64,000 nt of DNA from Fibrobacter sp. UWB10 (GCF_900182935.1 NZ_FXUE01000001.1:806001-870000); one strand, 5' to 3'; shown: positions 39,053 to 49,758, counted from the stretch's first letter. Notes: a model not told the origin generated them from the sequence alone. A program made the numbers and translations.

Positions 39053-40729
39053 TTACTTTCTAATCTTATAGGTTTTGTTGCCAACGATTACAAACATCAC
39101 GCCCCTGTTAGCCAAGCGGATTTCCTGGGTGGAAGAACTGGTTCTTGCTGCGCTCAGAACGCGGCCGTTGATGTCTGTAACAGTATACTTGGAGTTAGCC
39201 GGTGCATTTTCGATATAGATTGCACCATTCGTCGACCACACGCGAACATTGTTGTTCAGGGCGACATTTGCACCAATTGCGATGGTAGAAGTATCCGGAG
39301 TAGTAACGGAGGTATCCGGAGTGGTCTTTGCAGCAATGGTAGCCTTGTAAAGCTTGCAGCCCTCAAAGTAGTCGATCTTGTCGCCAGCGTTATAGGTCAC
39401 GCCATTGATTTCAGTTTCGTTAATGGTCTTTTCTTCAGATTCAACAGTCGGCTTCGGCTTCCAAATCTTGAAATTGCCGCTCAAGTGGAGCATGGCGAGG
39501 TAATGTACCAAGCCATCGTAGTAGCGGTACTGACCGGTCATCAGCTTGGTGTCCCAAGCGTTCTGGAGATTCTTCTTGATCTTATCTTCGGAGCCCGAGG
39601 TGCTTCTCAAAGCGATAGCGGCAACAGCGTTTGCACCGGCTTCACCCTGCGTGTACTGTTCCTGCGGATTGGAACCATCCCAGTTAAAGCGAGCGTGCTG
39701 GTAGCCGTCCTTTTCAAAGAAATTGATGATTCTTGTAGCCATTTCAATTTCTCTGGTGGAGTCAGCACCGAACAGGTAGTAGTCCATACCGAAGTTCATA
39801 GCGCAACGCATGGCGTCGTACATGTACTTGGTCGAATTCGAGTTATAAGAATAGGACTGCGGCTGACCATTGAAGGAGCTGTAGTCTGCGAACAAACCGG
39901 AGCTCGTGTTAGAAGACTTGTAAAGGTGTTCACGAGCAGCGGACACAGCCTTTTTCCACTTGTCGGTATCCTTTTCTGCCCAGCGGGAGAAGAGTTCCAA
40001 GTAAGCGGGCAAGTCATAAGACGGGTCAGAGAAATCGTTTCCGTTGCCAAGCGGCTGGAACACGATAATGTAGTTGCCCTGGTTAAAAAGCTTGTGGCTC
40101 GGGTTGTTCCACATCTTGTCCATGATGTACAGAGCATCCTTTCTGTACTGATCGTTGTCCCAGCGGTTTGCTGCGAACAAGAGGGACATCATAAAGTACA
40201 TTTCGCCATCGGGTGCGCAGTTGTCGTCACCGCCCATGCCGTTGTCGCCACGCTGCCAAGCAAAGTAACCGTCCCAGTCACCGCCCTTATGCCACATGTG
40301 GTTCTTGGCCCAGTTCCAGAGTTTGTCAAATTCTTCTTTGTGGCCAGTCTGCACGGCAATCATCATACCGTAAGACATACCTTCGGAGCGAACGTCGTTA
40401 TTGTTGATGTCCTTGATGTAGCCTTCGTTACCGTTATCGTAGAACACCTTGGAATTGTTATCGCCCTTGAAGTAATGGTTCCACATTTCATCCATTTTTT
40501 CCTGGATTTCTGCGTCAGTCTTACCCAGGTAGGTCTTGAAGGGGCTGGTGTAATCACCGGTGTAATAAGAACCATTCAGCTGGGATCCGTCCTTTTCGCA
40601 ATCCGGGCCGTAGTAGGCTCCGTTTTCATCAAAGAATGTTCCAGCGTAGGTTTTGTCGGCAGCGAAAGCAGCCGAAGAGCCCAACAACAAGGCTATAGAA
40701 GCCATAGCAAGCTTGGAATAGCTTTTCAT
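39053..40729 (-). CDS. Glycoside hydrolase family 8 endoglucanase, secreted
   Basis: 558 residues from the ATG at 40729. A signal peptide (LAMASIALLLGSSAAFA) is followed by a GH8 domain with the acid Glu in RSEGMSYGMM near 117 and the Asp-containing segment CAPDGEMYF near 174. A Thr-rich linker repeats TTPDTS, and the C-terminal 65 residues (GRVLSAARTSSS, VIVGNKTYKIRK) resemble type IX secretion sorting domains. It cleaves beta-1,4-glucans outside the cell. A longer frame to 40882 has no support. Confidence 0.92.
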   Translation of the reverse strand: MKSYSKLAMASIALLLGSSAAFAADKTYAGTFFDENGAYYGPDCEKDGSQLNGSYYTGDYTSPFKTYLGKTDAEIQEKMDEMWNHYFKGDNNSKVFYDNGNEGYIKDINNNDVRSEGMSYGMMIAVQTGHKEEFDKLWNWAKNHMWHKGGDWDGYFAWQRGDNGMGGDDNCAPDGEMYFMMSLLFAANRWDNDQYRKDALYIMDKMWNNPSHKLFNQGNYIIVFQPLGNGNDFSDPSYDLPAYLELFSRWAEKDTDKWKKAVSAAREHLYKSSNTSSGLFADYSSFNGQPQSYSYNSNSTKYMYDAMRCAMNFGMDYYLFGADSTREIEMATRIINFFEKDGYQHARFNWDGSNPQEQYTQGEAGANAVAAIALRSTSGSEDKIKKNLQNAWDTKLMTGQYRYYDGLVHYLAMLHLSGNFKIWKPKPTVESEEKTINETEINGVTYNAGDKIDYFEGCKLYKATIAAKTTPDTSVTTPDTSTIAIGANVALNNNVRVWSTNGAIYIENAPANSKYTVTDINGRVLSAARTSSSTQEIRLANRGVMFVIVGNKTYKIRK

Positions 40730-40848
40730 ATAATACTCCCTAATTAAAATACCCACTATAATATAGCTGTGCAGACAATGAAATGCACTAGACAGGGAGC
40801 AATTGGCGTTGTACACAAAAACAACGGGATTCTGTTTACAAAAGGAAA

Positions 40849-40871
40849 CCCCGCCCTGTATACAGGCGAGG
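40849..40871 (-). terminator. Probable terminator of metE
   Basis: An imperfect hairpin, CCTCGCCTGTA with TACAGGGCGGGG, is followed by TTTCCTTTTG on the minus strand. It lies about 30 bp past the metE stop. Confidence 0.55.
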
Positions 40872-40901
40872 TCTTCTTGCATTTATAGCGTTTTTTACGG
40901 C

Positions 40902-43166
40902 TTATTCGGCGCGCAATTTCTTGGCAGCAGCCACAAGATTCTTGAGGCTTGCCGTCGTTTCGGTTTCGCCGCGGGTCTTGAGGCCGCAATCGGGATTCAC
41001 CCACACATTCTGCTGCGGGACCTTTGCAATGATCTTGTGGAGAGCGTCCACAATTTCCTGTTCCGAGGGAACGCGCGGAGAGTGAATGTCATACACGCCC
41101 GGGCCCACCTGAGTTTCAAACTTGGCTTCGTTCAGGGCGTCAAGCAGCTTGAGGTCGGAACGGCTCGCTTCGAAGGTGATCACGTCGGCATCCATGTTGT
41201 CGATATCACGCACGATGTCGTTGAATTCGCTATAGCACATGTGCGTGTGAATCTGCGTTTCGGGCTTGACCTTGGCATGCACCAGGCGGAATGCCGGAAT
41301 GGCCCAATCGAGGTATTCCTTGTGCCAGTCGCTCTTGCGGAGCGGCAACTTTTCGCGGAGGGCGGCTTCATCAATCTGGATAATGCGAATGCCGTTCTTT
41401 TCAAGATCAAGGACTTCATCGCGGATAGCAAAGCCGATTTCCTGAGCCTGCACCTTCAGCGAAACATCTTCGCGCGGGAAAGACCAGTTGAGAATCGTCA
41501 CCGGGCCCGTGAGCATGCCCTTCACCGGCTTCTTGGTGCAGCTTTGGGCGTATACAGACCATTCAACGGTAATCGGAGCACTGCGGCTCACGTCGCCCCA
41601 AACTACAGGCGGCTTCACGCAACGAGTGCCATAGCTCTGCACCCAAGCGTTCTGCGTAAAGATAAAGCCGTCAATCTTCGTGCCGAAATATTCCACCATG
41701 TCATTGCGTTCGAATTCACCGTGGACAATCACGTCGAGGCCGATTTCTTCTTGCAGCTTGATGCATTCGGCAATCTTCTTCTTGTTGAATTCTACATACT
41801 GTTCCTTGGAGATTTCACCCTTGCGGAATGCGGCGCGGTTTGCGCGGACTTCAGCCGTCTGCGGGAAGGAGCCGATTGTGGTCGTCGGGAATGCGGGCAG
41901 CTTGAATTCAGCCTTCTGTACTTCGCGACGTTCAAGGCGGCTCGGCTTGCGTTCAAAGTCAGCGGCACTGAGGGCGGCAAGTTCAGCCTGCACCTTGGCG
42001 TTCGCCTGCACACGCGGAGTAGCAAACAAGGCCTTATTCTTTTCAAGGGCAGCGGCGTCACCGCTTGCAAGTTCAGCAAGTTCAACGAGCTTTTCTTCGG
42101 CGAAGGCGAAGTGACGGAGCGTTTCAGCAGGAAGCTTCTGTTCAGCAGCGACCGTATACGGCACATGCAACAGCGAGCAAGAGGTTCCGACCACTACGTT
42201 TTCTGCACCGACAGCCTTTTCGATTTCAGCGAGCAAGGCATTCTTCTGTGCGTAATCGGCACGCCAGATGTTCTTGCCGTTCACGACACCGGCGAGCAAG
42301 AGCGTATTCTTCGGGAAACCAGACTTGATCAGTTCCAGCGACTTGAGGCCTTCGACAAAATCAAGACCGAGGGCATCGAAACCGAGGGCAGCCACATCCT
42401 GATACACATCGCGGATATCGCCAAAGTAAGTCTGCAAGGCAATCTTGAGGCCTGCGGCACGCACCTTCTTGATGAGTTCCACATAAATAGACTTGAAGAG
42501 CTGCTTTTCTTCGGCGGTCACGTCGAACACCAAGGCGGGTTCGGCAAAGCTGATCCATTCGGCACCGGCAGCGGCGAGCAGTTCAGCGACCTTTGCGTAA
42601 GCGGCTACTGCAGAGGCGGCGAAATCCTTCGCCTGCTTCTTGCCGTTGTAGCGGGCCAAGCGGAGGAACGTGTATGCGCCAATCAAAGTCGGCACGGTCT
42701 GGATTCCGGCAGCCTTTGCTTCATTGAATTCCTGCACCGGCTTGGAACCGTCTACCTTGAATTCAGAAGCGTCATCGATTTCCGGAACAATATAGTGGTA
42801 GTTCGTGTTGAACCACTTCTTCATCGGGAGGGCCTTCACGTCGCCCTTTTCACCCTGGTAACCGTGAGCGGCTGCGAAATACTTTTCGAGCGTGCTCAAG
42901 TTCAGGCTCTTGTAACGTTCCGGAACAATGCCGAACAAGAATGCAGTGTCGAGAACGTTATCATAGAAAGAGAAGTCGTTCGACGGAATAAAGTCGATAC
43001 CTGCGGCCTTCTGCTTCTGCCAACCATACTGACGGATTTCGGCGGCGACGTTCTGGAGTTCAGCTTCGGAGATTTCACCCTTAAAGAACTTTTCGCTTGC
43101 AAACTTGAGTTCACGGGCCTTACCGATACGCGGGAAACCGATTACAGATGTTTTTTTATTGCTCAT
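40902..43166 (-). CDS. metE: Cobalamin-independent methionine synthase MetE
   Basis: 754 residues, standard for MetE. The zinc-binding residues are in [20 protein letters not shown] and NPDCGLKTR. It transfers the methyl group of methyl-THF-triglutamate to homocysteine. It is divergent from a LysR regulator that probably controls it. Methionine supply links it with the nitrogenase-like locus about 5 kb away, though the link is inferred. Confidence 0.97.
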   Translation of the reverse strand: MSNKKTSVIGFPRIGKARELKFASEKFFKGEISEAELQNVAAEIRQYGWQKQKAAGIDFIPSNDFSFYDNVLDTAFLFGIVPERYKSLNLSTLEKYFAAAHGYQGEKGDVKALPMKKWFNTNYHYIVPEIDDASEFKVDGSKPVQEFNEAKAAGIQTVPTLIGAYTFLRLARYNGKKQAKDFAASAVAAYAKVAELLAAAGAEWISFAEPALVFDVTAEEKQLFKSIYVELIKKVRAAGLKIALQTYFGDIRDVYQDVAALGFDALGLDFVEGLKSLELIKSGFPKNTLLLAGVVNGKNIWRADYAQKNALLAEIEKAVGAENVVVGTSCSLLHVPYTVAAEQKLPAETLRHFAFAEEKLVELAELASGDAAALEKNKALFATPRVQANAKVQAELAALSAADFERKPSRLERREVQKAEFKLPAFPTTTIGSFPQTAEVRANRAAFRKGEISKEQYVEFNKKKIAECIKLQEEIGLDVIVHGEFERNDMVEYFGTKIDGFIFTQNAWVQSYGTRCVKPPVVWGDVSRSAPITVEWSVYAQSCTKKPVKGMLTGPVTILNWSFPREDVSLKVQAQEIGFAIRDEVLDLEKNGIRIIQIDEAALREKLPLRKSDWHKEYLDWAIPAFRLVHAKVKPETQIHTHMCYSEFNDIVRDIDNMDADVITFEASRSDLKLLDALNEAKFETQVGPGVYDIHSPRVPSEQEIVDALHKIIAKVPQQNVWVNPDCGLKTRGETETTASLKNLVAAAKKLRAE

Positions 43167-43261
43167 AGTGTTTAACCTACCTTTTTTGTTTGTTTTTCGA
43201 TTACGCCGCCAAATATATCTCCTTTTTCACCATCGGTAAAATACTATTTTTTACGCATTCA

Positions 43262-43280
43262 CCATAGATTTTTCCTATGG
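43262..43280. promoter_or_regulatory. Candidate LysR-type operator between metE and its regulator
   Basis: CCATAG-7 nt-CTATGG lies in the 156-bp divergent region, 43 bp before the regulator start. The symmetry fits LysR-family sites. Confidence 0.45.
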
Positions 43281-43322
43281 AGCAAACAAAAACATTTGAA
43301 TAACTAGCTATAAGAAAGCCCT

Positions 43323-44228
43323 ATGACTTTACAACAACTTAAGTACGCCATCGCCATCGCCGATACGCGCAATATTACCGAAGCATCCAAGCGCGTATTC
43401 ATCTCGCAACCGAGCCTTACGGCGGCCATTCACGACCTCGAAGAAGAAATGGGCGTCACCATCTTTAACCGCTCCAATAAAGGCGTCACGATCACTAACG
43501 AGGGTGATGAATTCCTTTCTTACGCAAGGCAAGTTTTGGAACAAGCGACCCTCATGGAAGACCGCTACAAGGGTGGCAAAAGTGGCAACACCATCTTCTC
43601 CGTGAGCTGTCAGCATTACTCTTTTGCGGTCAACGCATTCGTCGATGTCATCCGAAAATTCGGCGGTCCGAGCTACGATTTCACGCTCCGAGAGACCCAA
43701 ACTAATGAAATTATTGACGATATTGCGAAGCTAAAAAGCGAAATTGGCGTACTTTATTTGAGCGACAAGAACGAAAAAGTCATAAAAAAACTTATTCAAA
43801 AGAACAATTTGGTCTTTGAAGAGCTCTTTGCGACCCCTTTGCACGTGTTTATGTCGTCTAAAAACCCGCTCGCCAAGAAAGAAAAAATCACGCTGGAAGA
43901 CTTAAAGCCGTATCCGTACCTAACCTACGAACAGGGCGATTTCAACTCGTTCTACTTTGCCGAAGAGCCCCTAACCGCCATTGATTTCGATTGCCCGCGC
44001 AATATCAAGGTTCGCGACCGTGCCACCCTTTTCAACTTACTTATCGGTCTTGACGGCTATACCATTTGTTCCGGCGTGATTAGCCATAAGCTCAACGGCC
44101 GCAACATTATCGCAAGACAACTCGATGTTCACGACAAAATGACCATCGGTTACGTGATGCGAAAAGGCGTAACGCCATCGCGCTACGCCAAAGCATATAT
44201 TGCCGCACTTATGCGACACTGCAAATAA
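43323..44228 (+). CDS. LysR-family transcriptional regulator
   Basis: 301 residues. The N-terminal winged helix (LQQLKYAIAIADTRNITEAS, KRVFISQPSLTAAI) is followed by the usual LysR effector domain. It is divergent from metE, so it is a likely metE regulator, in the role MetR plays in enterobacteria; its effector is unknown. Confidence 0.9.
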   Translation: MTLQQLKYAIAIADTRNITEASKRVFISQPSLTAAIHDLEEEMGVTIFNRSNKGVTITNEGDEFLSYARQVLEQATLMEDRYKGGKSGNTIFSVSCQHYSFAVNAFVDVIRKFGGPSYDFTLRETQTNEIIDDIAKLKSEIGVLYLSDKNEKVIKKLIQKNNLVFEELFATPLHVFMSSKNPLAKKEKITLEDLKPYPYLTYEQGDFNSFYFAEEPLTAIDFDCPRNIKVRDRATLFNLLIGLDGYTICSGVISHKLNGRNIIARQLDVHDKMTIGYVMRKGVTPSRYAKAYIAALMRHCK

Positions 44229-44229
44229 A

Positions 44230-45318
44230 TTACTTTTCAATCACGCCGGAGGCGACAACGCCATCGCCAGCATAAAGCACCAAAATCTGGCCCGGCGCCG
44301 ATGCAAATTGTGGTTCATCGAAAGCGACCTTGATTCGGTTCGCATCGATATCTACAATGCGGGCATTGGCGCCCTTGTGGCCTAAACGGATATGCGCCGA
44401 AAGGTCGCCCTTTAAAAGCGGAGAACTTTCGCTGACCATCAAATTCAAATCGTTCGCAGAAACTTCCATGCAAGAAAGCGCTTCGCGCGGGCCGAGCACC
44501 ACCTGATTCTTCGCCGCATCAATTGCCACAACATAAAGCGGCTCCTTTTGCCCACCAATGTTCAAGCCCTTGCGCTGGCCCACGGTGTAATTCACGATCC
44601 CCTTGTGCTTGCCCAGCACCTTGCCAGTTACATCTACAAAGTCGCCCGGCACCTGATCCGATTCTTCGAACAGCACCGAGTAATCGCCGCATTCAATAAA
44701 ATCTTGGCTTTCGCGCTTTTCGGCAAAATCATTCCAGCCGATTTCAGCGGCAAGCGCCTTCACATCGTCCTTGTGCATTCCACCCAGCGGGAACAGCACG
44801 GTCGAAAGCTGCTCCGCCGAAAGTCGCGACAAAAAGTAGGTCTGATCTTTGCGGGTATCTTTAGCCTGATACAAGAACGGAACATCCGGATTCCGGAAAT
44901 CGAGACGCGCGTAATGCCCCGTGGCAAAATGGTCAAATTCAATTCCCATTTTGCGGGCGGCCAGTTGCAACGCCCCGAATTTAATCGACTGATTGCAGCG
45001 CACGCATGGATTCGGTGTGCGACCATTCCGGTATTCGGCGCGGAAATAATCCAGCACCTTGCGGCGGTATTCGTCGGCAACGCCCACTACATAATGCGGG
45101 ATTCCCAAGCGGTCCGCCACCAATTTTGCCTCGGCAATATTCTTGTCTTCGCTCGGGCCATAGCAACCTTCGCGGCCTTCTACGGCAGGCATATTCACCG
45201 AGCCGTCCCACGTTGCCATGGTGAGTCCCACCACATCATACCCCTGCTTTTGCAACAGGTACGCCGAAAGGGCGGAATCTACACCGCCCGATAAACCGAC
45301 TGCTACTCTTTTTGCCAT
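44230..45318 (-). CDS. mnmA: tRNA-specific 2-thiouridylase MnmA
   Basis: 362 residues from the ATG at 45318. It has the PP-loop GLSGGVDSALSA, the first catalytic Cys region NPCVRCNQSIKFG and the second Cys in SQDFIECGDYS. It installs sulfur on U34 of Lys, Glu and Gln tRNAs using persulfide from the cysteine desulfurase pathway. An upstream TTG at 45342 gives an eight-residue extension that is unlikely. Confidence 0.95.
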   Translation of the reverse strand: MAKRVAVGLSGGVDSALSAYLLQKQGYDVVGLTMATWDGSVNMPAVEGREGCYGPSEDKNIAEAKLVADRLGIPHYVVGVADEYRRKVLDYFRAEYRNGRTPNPCVRCNQSIKFGALQLAARKMGIEFDHFATGHYARLDFRNPDVPFLYQAKDTRKDQTYFLSRLSAEQLSTVLFPLGGMHKDDVKALAAEIGWNDFAEKRESQDFIECGDYSVLFEESDQVPGDFVDVTGKVLGKHKGIVNYTVGQRKGLNIGGQKEPLYVVAIDAAKNQVVLGPREALSCMEVSANDLNLMVSESSPLLKGDLSAHIRLGHKGANARIVDIDANRIKVAFDEPQFASAPGQILVLYAGDGVVASGVIEK

Positions 45319-45388
45319 TTGGCCAAATGTAGAAGTCCCCAAAACAAATGTCTAATAAAGTTTTTCGATACCTAGATATCGTTAAAAA

Positions 45389-46642
45389 TTATACCGGCAA
45401 TTTCGAGCAGAGTTTTTCGACTGTGTCCGAAAGCAGCTTTTTCACGTCATCACGGTTGCAGGCATCCAGCTGTTCCAGGCATGCCGTCAAGGTCAATACA
45501 ATGGTCTCCCTAAAAGCGTACTCTTCTTGCAGTTTGCGTTCCTTGCCGTATTCCCACAAGGCAAAGATCAGCGCAAATACCGCCATCGAAGACATGGTGA
45601 CATTGATCACCACATCGGCCCATACAGAATCCGTATGCACGCCGAAACGGGTAAACACGCTATAGACCCACCAGGAGCCACCGCCGAACAGCACCAGACT
45701 CAGGAACAGCCAAGTACGCGCCTTTCGGCCAAGGTTTCGCTTTCTCTTGCTAAAGCTGCCACCCAGGGAACCGCCGCCCACAAAGTCCGTCATCTTCTTG
45801 ATTTCTTCCACCTTCTCGTTAGACGTATTCAAACAAGCCTGAACATCCTTCAAGCTATTTTCCGTCATGCTATCGATTTCAGAAATCTTGGCGCAAGCCT
45901 GGTCAATCAAATTCTGAGCAGATTCAATTTTTTCGGCAAATTGCCTATCTTTATCTTCGGCATCAGTCATCCTGAGCATCAAAGATTCTTTCAGTTCTTC
46001 CAAGCCCTGCTTTCGGGCATCCAGTTGTTCTGTTAGCGACTGAATCTCGGCAACCTTTTCTGTCGCCTCCGCCGACTTGGCTTTCGCACTCTGCTCCGCT
46101 TCTGACACAGATACCATCTGGGCCTTCACCAGGTCTGTCATCTTCAGAATTCTTTCGAATTCTTCTGACGCCTTATCGAACAAAGCGCATGTCTTTTCTT
46201 CCGCTTCGGTAATGGCCGCCACACGTTCATCCAAATTATCTTTCTGCGGGGCATTCCAAAAGCCAAACATCATCTCGTATACAGCAAGGTTTCTCGTGCA
46301 AATAGAGAGAACCGTGACATTCTGCTTTTTGATAGACGCAGCAATCAACATGATTAACTGCGAAAGCGTCTTGGGCGGAAATCCGAAATAGGTCAACTCG
46401 GATTCTCTTACGCGGGCAGGTTCCGGCAAATCGAAAGGCAAATACAGCCAATCGCACGTTTTCATCTTTTCGCACAACTGCGCAAAAGGCCGCTTCACAT
46501 TTTCGAGAGCCTTACGCAACTGCACCGACCTGACCGTGCGATCGTGAACACTCACGCCAGCATAGGAATGAAGATATTCATCTCGGCTATTTTCTAAAAG
46601 ATTGATGCTATCAAGAAGCTCTTCGCGCTGCTGACGATTCAT
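45389..46642 (-). CDS. Coiled-coil membrane protein of unknown function
   Basis: 417 residues from the ATG at 46642; a GTG at 46672 is also possible. A globular N-terminal half is followed by a coiled coil (about residues 165-285) and two membrane helices (TWLFLSLVLFGGGSWWVYSV and VVINVTMSSMAVFALIFALW). A short cytoplasmic tail ends it. No family recognised. Confidence 0.65.
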   Translation of the reverse strand: MNRQQREELLDSINLLENSRDEYLHSYAGVSVHDRTVRSVQLRKALENVKRPFAQLCEKMKTCDWLYLPFDLPEPARVRESELTYFGFPPKTLSQLIMLIAASIKKQNVTVLSICTRNLAVYEMMFGFWNAPQKDNLDERVAAITEAEEKTCALFDKASEEFERILKMTDLVKAQMVSVSEAEQSAKAKSAEATEKVAEIQSLTEQLDARKQGLEELKESLMLRMTDAEDKDRQFAEKIESAQNLIDQACAKISEIDSMTENSLKDVQACLNTSNEKVEEIKKMTDFVGGGSLGGSFSKRKRNLGRKARTWLFLSLVLFGGGSWWVYSVFTRFGVHTDSVWADVVINVTMSSMAVFALIFALWEYGKERKLQEEYAFRETIVLTLTACLEQLDACNRDDVKKLLSDTVEKLCSKLPV

Positions 46643-46753
46643 CCCTAACCCGCTTTTTAAAAAACCGCGCACAAGATAACTTTTTTTAACGCGCTTCAGG
46701 GATTATTTTTCGTACAACATTATTCCTTAATGCTTAACTAAACATTACAAACG

Positions 46754-47299
46754 CTATAGCGACAAGCCCTTTTCGAATTCGGCCAAAAATGCACGTCCCT
46801 GTTCCCATTCGCCCAAATTTGAATCGGAATTGATGTGCCCTAGCGCGCCTGCGTTAAACAACTTTGCGCCCCACGCCTCGGCAAAGAATTTCGTACGCTC
46901 GGGAGTCATGTACGGGTCGTTTTCGCTCCCCACAATGCAAACGGGCACCGGCAATTTTTCGGTAGGCATCGGAGCAAAGTTCTTGATGACATCGACCGCG
47001 TCGGCATCGGCAGGGGCCACAAGGAAGGCCCCCTTGATATTCGCCGGAAGATTCCCTTGCTGCTTCGCACGCAAAAGCCAAAGAGCCGTCGTTACGACGC
47101 CCAGACTATGTGAAACCAGAATCGTGTCGTCCTTCAGCTGGCGGACAGCTTCATCGAGTGTCGCAATCCAATCTTCTTTTTGCGGTTTATCCCAACAATG
47201 CTGAAAAACGCGACTTGCGCTAGGCAGGCTTTTGGTCCAGAAAGTTTGCCAATGGCTCGGGCCAGAATTATTTAAACCGGGAACAATCAAGTAGTGCAT
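46754..47299 (-). CDS. RBBP9/YdeN-type serine hydrolase
   Basis: 181 residues from the ATG at 47299, with AAGGA upstream. The N-terminus YLIVPGLNNSGPSHWQ, the nucleophile elbow LVSHSLGVV, the Asp in CIVGSENDPYM and the His in LGHINSDSNLGEW are typical of the family. The substrate is unknown. Confidence 0.88.
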   Translation of the reverse strand: MHYLIVPGLNNSGPSHWQTFWTKSLPSASRVFQHCWDKPQKEDWIATLDEAVRQLKDDTILVSHSLGVVTTALWLLRAKQQGNLPANIKGAFLVAPADADAVDVIKNFAPMPTEKLPVPVCIVGSENDPYMTPERTKFFAEAWGAKLFNAGALGHINSDSNLGEWEQGRAFLAEFEKGLSL

Positions 47300-47373
47300 T
47301 CGAGAGGTCCTTTTCTTTCCTATAAAAATAGTATAAAAACAAAGACTCCGCAAAATCGTTAATGCCGTTTTGC

Positions 47374-48216
47374 CTACTTTACCGCTGCAATCAGGCGCAC
47401 GGAATCGAACGCCTTCAGGTTTCCCATCAGAAAATACCGCTGCTGTAGCGCATTTTCGCCGAGAAATTCGTCGACCTTGAATCCGTAACGCTCAAGCACC
47501 TCGAAAACTTCGCGGTCCAAGTAGCCTTCGGCCATGGTTTCACCGCAATCAGCAACAATTTTTCGCAATTCCTGAACCGAATTCGAATACGCATCTTTTT
47601 GCAGGTAATCAAATACAATCGAAATGCCGGTTGATGCAATCTCTGAAAACTGGCACACGGTTTCTGCAAAAACAGGAAGCGGAAGGTAATATGAGACGCC
47701 CAGAATGCTAATAACTGTCGGCTTTTTGCAGTCAAAGCCATTTGCGACAAGTCTTTCGACAATGCTGTCCTTGCTGAAGTCGATCGCCACAAAATGGACA
47801 TTCTCCGAAACGCTCCACTTGAGTTCGCGAATGCGATTTTTCTTGTAGCTTTGCGTCGGAAGCAAATCCAGTTCAAAAACTTCGACATTCGGGTCTTTGT
47901 TGCGGAACGAGAACGTGTCTACGCCCGCACCGCAAATTACATATTGAATCTTTCCCGAACGGGCAAGGAGCTTTACGCGATCTTCAGCGAAGCGACTCCT
48001 CGAAAGTACAATCGGGAGGAAGTATTTCCGGTTGAAATATTCGACCGAATTTTCTGATTCCTGCGGAAACCGCTTTAGAATCAAGCGCGATACATTTTCG
48101 TACTCCTCGCGGCCCATCAGGTCGAACGCCAAAAAGTCATTGAAAACGGTATGGTCCGATTGTAGAGAATGCCAGGCACGGGCAAATGCGCATAATTTTG
48201 CTGTTAAACTTTCCAT
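47374..48216 (-). CDS. Class I SAM-dependent methyltransferase (LCM-like family)
   Basis: 280 residues. AdoMet-binding motif VICGAGVDTFSFR lies near residue 92 and an acidic motif, VEVFELDLL, follows. This matches the leucine-carboxyl-methyltransferase-like family of bacterial O-methyltransferases. It sits next to the nitrogenase-like maturation genes on the same strand, but a hairpin at 48265-48293 separates them. Confidence 0.82.
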   Translation of the reverse strand: MESLTAKLCAFARAWHSLQSDHTVFNDFLAFDLMGREEYENVSRLILKRFPQESENSVEYFNRKYFLPIVLSRSRFAEDRVKLLARSGKIQYVICGAGVDTFSFRNKDPNVEVFELDLLPTQSYKKNRIRELKWSVSENVHFVAIDFSKDSIVERLVANGFDCKKPTVISILGVSYYLPLPVFAETVCQFSEIASTGISIVFDYLQKDAYSNSVQELRKIVADCGETMAEGYLDREVFEVLERYGFKVDEFLGENALQQRYFLMGNLKAFDSVRLIAAVK

Positions 48217-48264
48217 TGTATTATCCTTTTAAAATTTTAGTTGAGGGCCTTAGCCCATAAGAAA

Positions 48265-48293
48265 CGCCCGCGTAGGCTAACCATACACGGGCG
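48265..48293 (-). terminator. Hairpin after the nifB-nifX-like operon
   Basis: CGCCCG/CGGGCG arms with a 17-nt interior that extends the pairing, followed by TTTCTT on the minus strand. It lies about 80 bp past the nifX-like stop. Probable terminator, with a weak T-run. Confidence 0.5.
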
Positions 48294-48370
48294 ACAAAAT
48301 GAATACCGCAATAAACGCCCGTCAACATCGGCCGTTCTTACAACAAAATTCTACAATCAGAGGCAGCATT

Positions 48371-48781
48371 TTATTTATCCTGTAATCCCTTGAGTCTTTG
48401 GGTACGTTCCGCAATCTTTTTGCGGTATACGTTGATTTTGGCAATCGCTTCGGCGATGGGGAGCGCAATGTCGAAAGCGCGCACATTAAAGCGCGTTAAA
48501 GCCTGCACCGCCTGCGGGCCAAGCTGCGAGCAGAGAACATAATCCAGATCGGCTAGATTCTTTGCTGCCGAGAACATGGATGAACGTTCCACATCTCGCT
48601 GACCGCAAGCACCATCGCCGCATGTGCCGTCGCAATGCTCCGGCTTAACGCGGACCTCGACTTTTTCAAATTTTCCGCTTTCTTCATCGACTTCGTAGAC
48701 GTCGAACGCCGCGGCATGCCCAAAGTGAACATTGACATTTTCGCCATCGTTTGTGGCGACTGCAACTCTATATTTAGCCAT
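48371..48781 (-). CDS. NifX/NafY-family cofactor-binding protein
   Basis: 136 residues of the dinitrogenase iron-molybdenum-cofactor biosynthesis fold: VAVATNDGENVNVHFGHAAA at the start, and a Cys-rich insert (HCDGTCGDGACG) near residue 50. NifX-type proteins carry NifB-co or related clusters. It overlaps the NifB-like gene by 8 bp, so the two are cotranscribed. Unlike NifX of N2 fixers, it has a C-terminal charged helix. Confidence 0.87.
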   Translation of the reverse strand: MAKYRVAVATNDGENVNVHFGHAAAFDVYEVDEESGKFEKVEVRVKPEHCDGTCGDGACGQRDVERSSMFSAAKNLADLDYVLCSQLGPQAVQALTRFNVRAFDIALPIAEAIAKINVYRKKIAERTQRLKGLQDK

Positions 48782-49646
48782 GAGAGAAAGTCTCCTTTAC
48801 ACGGATACGGTCCATGTAGATTTGCGCGCCGACATCGTAAACGCCTGGGACGCCAACGGCATCGGCACGGCAATGGGCGCAATGCTTGAATACGTTGATG
48901 AACACTCCCGCCTGCTCCTGCGCAATCGCAAGAGTTTTCGGTGTCGGAGCAGGAATATCCTTAAAGCCGTTTTGCGGAATCAACGGAATGATATTGTACA
49001 TGATGGCGCCCGCTTCGCGCACGGTGGCCGCCACATCTTCGATGTGCTTGTCGTTAATGCCTGGGCAAAGAACCGTATTCACTTTGATAAGCGTTCCACT
49101 CTTTGCGACTTTGCGAATGCCTTCGAGCTGGTTGTGAATCAGAATTTCTGCGGCTTCTACGCCCGTATAGGTTTTACCGTGGTAGAAAATTCTTGCATTG
49201 ATCATCGCCTCGATTTCAGGGTCCACGGCATTCACCGTAACCGTGAGCGAATCAATGCCCACATCAATGACTTCGTCTGCCTTGTCATTCAGCAAAAGCC
49301 CATTGGTGCTCATGCAGCGAATAAGCTGCGGGAATTCCTTTTTTACCAAGCGGAATGTATCTAGTGCAAAAGGAGTTGCCAAGGTGTCGCCTGGGCCTGC
49401 GATTCCCACTGTCGTAAGTTCCGGCACGAATTCCAATGCCTTGCGGATGTAACCACATGCCTCTTCGGGCTTAATCACCTTACTCGTGTTTCCCGGTACC
49501 TGAGCATCTTCGTTAATGCGCCTATCACAAAAACGGCACTCGATGTTGCAACCTGGGGCGACTGGCAAATGAATGCGCCCCTTTCGGTTTTTGCAAGCAC
49601 CAAAACACGGGTGTTCTCTAAAAACTGTTTCTTGACTGGTTGCCAT
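48774..49646 (-). CDS. NifB-like radical SAM cofactor-maturation protein
   Basis: 290 residues from the ATG at 49646, with GAGG 4 nt upstream. The radical SAM cluster is Cys33-x3-Cys37-x2-Cys40 in LPVAPGCNIECRFC. The N-terminal HPCFGACKNRKGRIH and the C-terminal HCAHCRADAVG are NifB hallmarks for the accessory clusters. NifB builds the carbide-centred Fe8S9C cluster (NifB-co) that seeds nitrogenase cofactors. With no NifEN in the window, NifB-co itself may be the cofactor of the adjacent H-D-K enzyme. Confidence 0.92.
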   Translation of the reverse strand: MATSQETVFREHPCFGACKNRKGRIHLPVAPGCNIECRFCDRRINEDAQVPGNTSKVIKPEEACGYIRKALEFVPELTTVGIAGPGDTLATPFALDTFRLVKKEFPQLIRCMSTNGLLLNDKADEVIDVGIDSLTVTVNAVDPEIEAMINARIFYHGKTYTGVEAAEILIHNQLEGIRKVAKSGTLIKVNTVLCPGINDKHIEDVAATVREAGAIMYNIIPLIPQNGFKDIPAPTPKTLAIAQEQAGVFINVFKHCAHCRADAVGVPGVYDVGAQIYMDRIRVKETFSHG

Positions 49647-49758
49647 AAAACCTCGCAAGGTATGTAAACCTTGCACAAAAATGATCGGCAAAGAACCGAT
49701 TTAGTTTGTATTAAATATTGTGAACGTTTTGCCTAGCGTTCTGTAGCGTGATTAATGC

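Noticed and set aside
40803-43175. 790-residue plus-strand frame antisense to metE
   Set aside because: metE is full length with all zinc ligands on the minus strand; the long antisense frame reflects codon bias.
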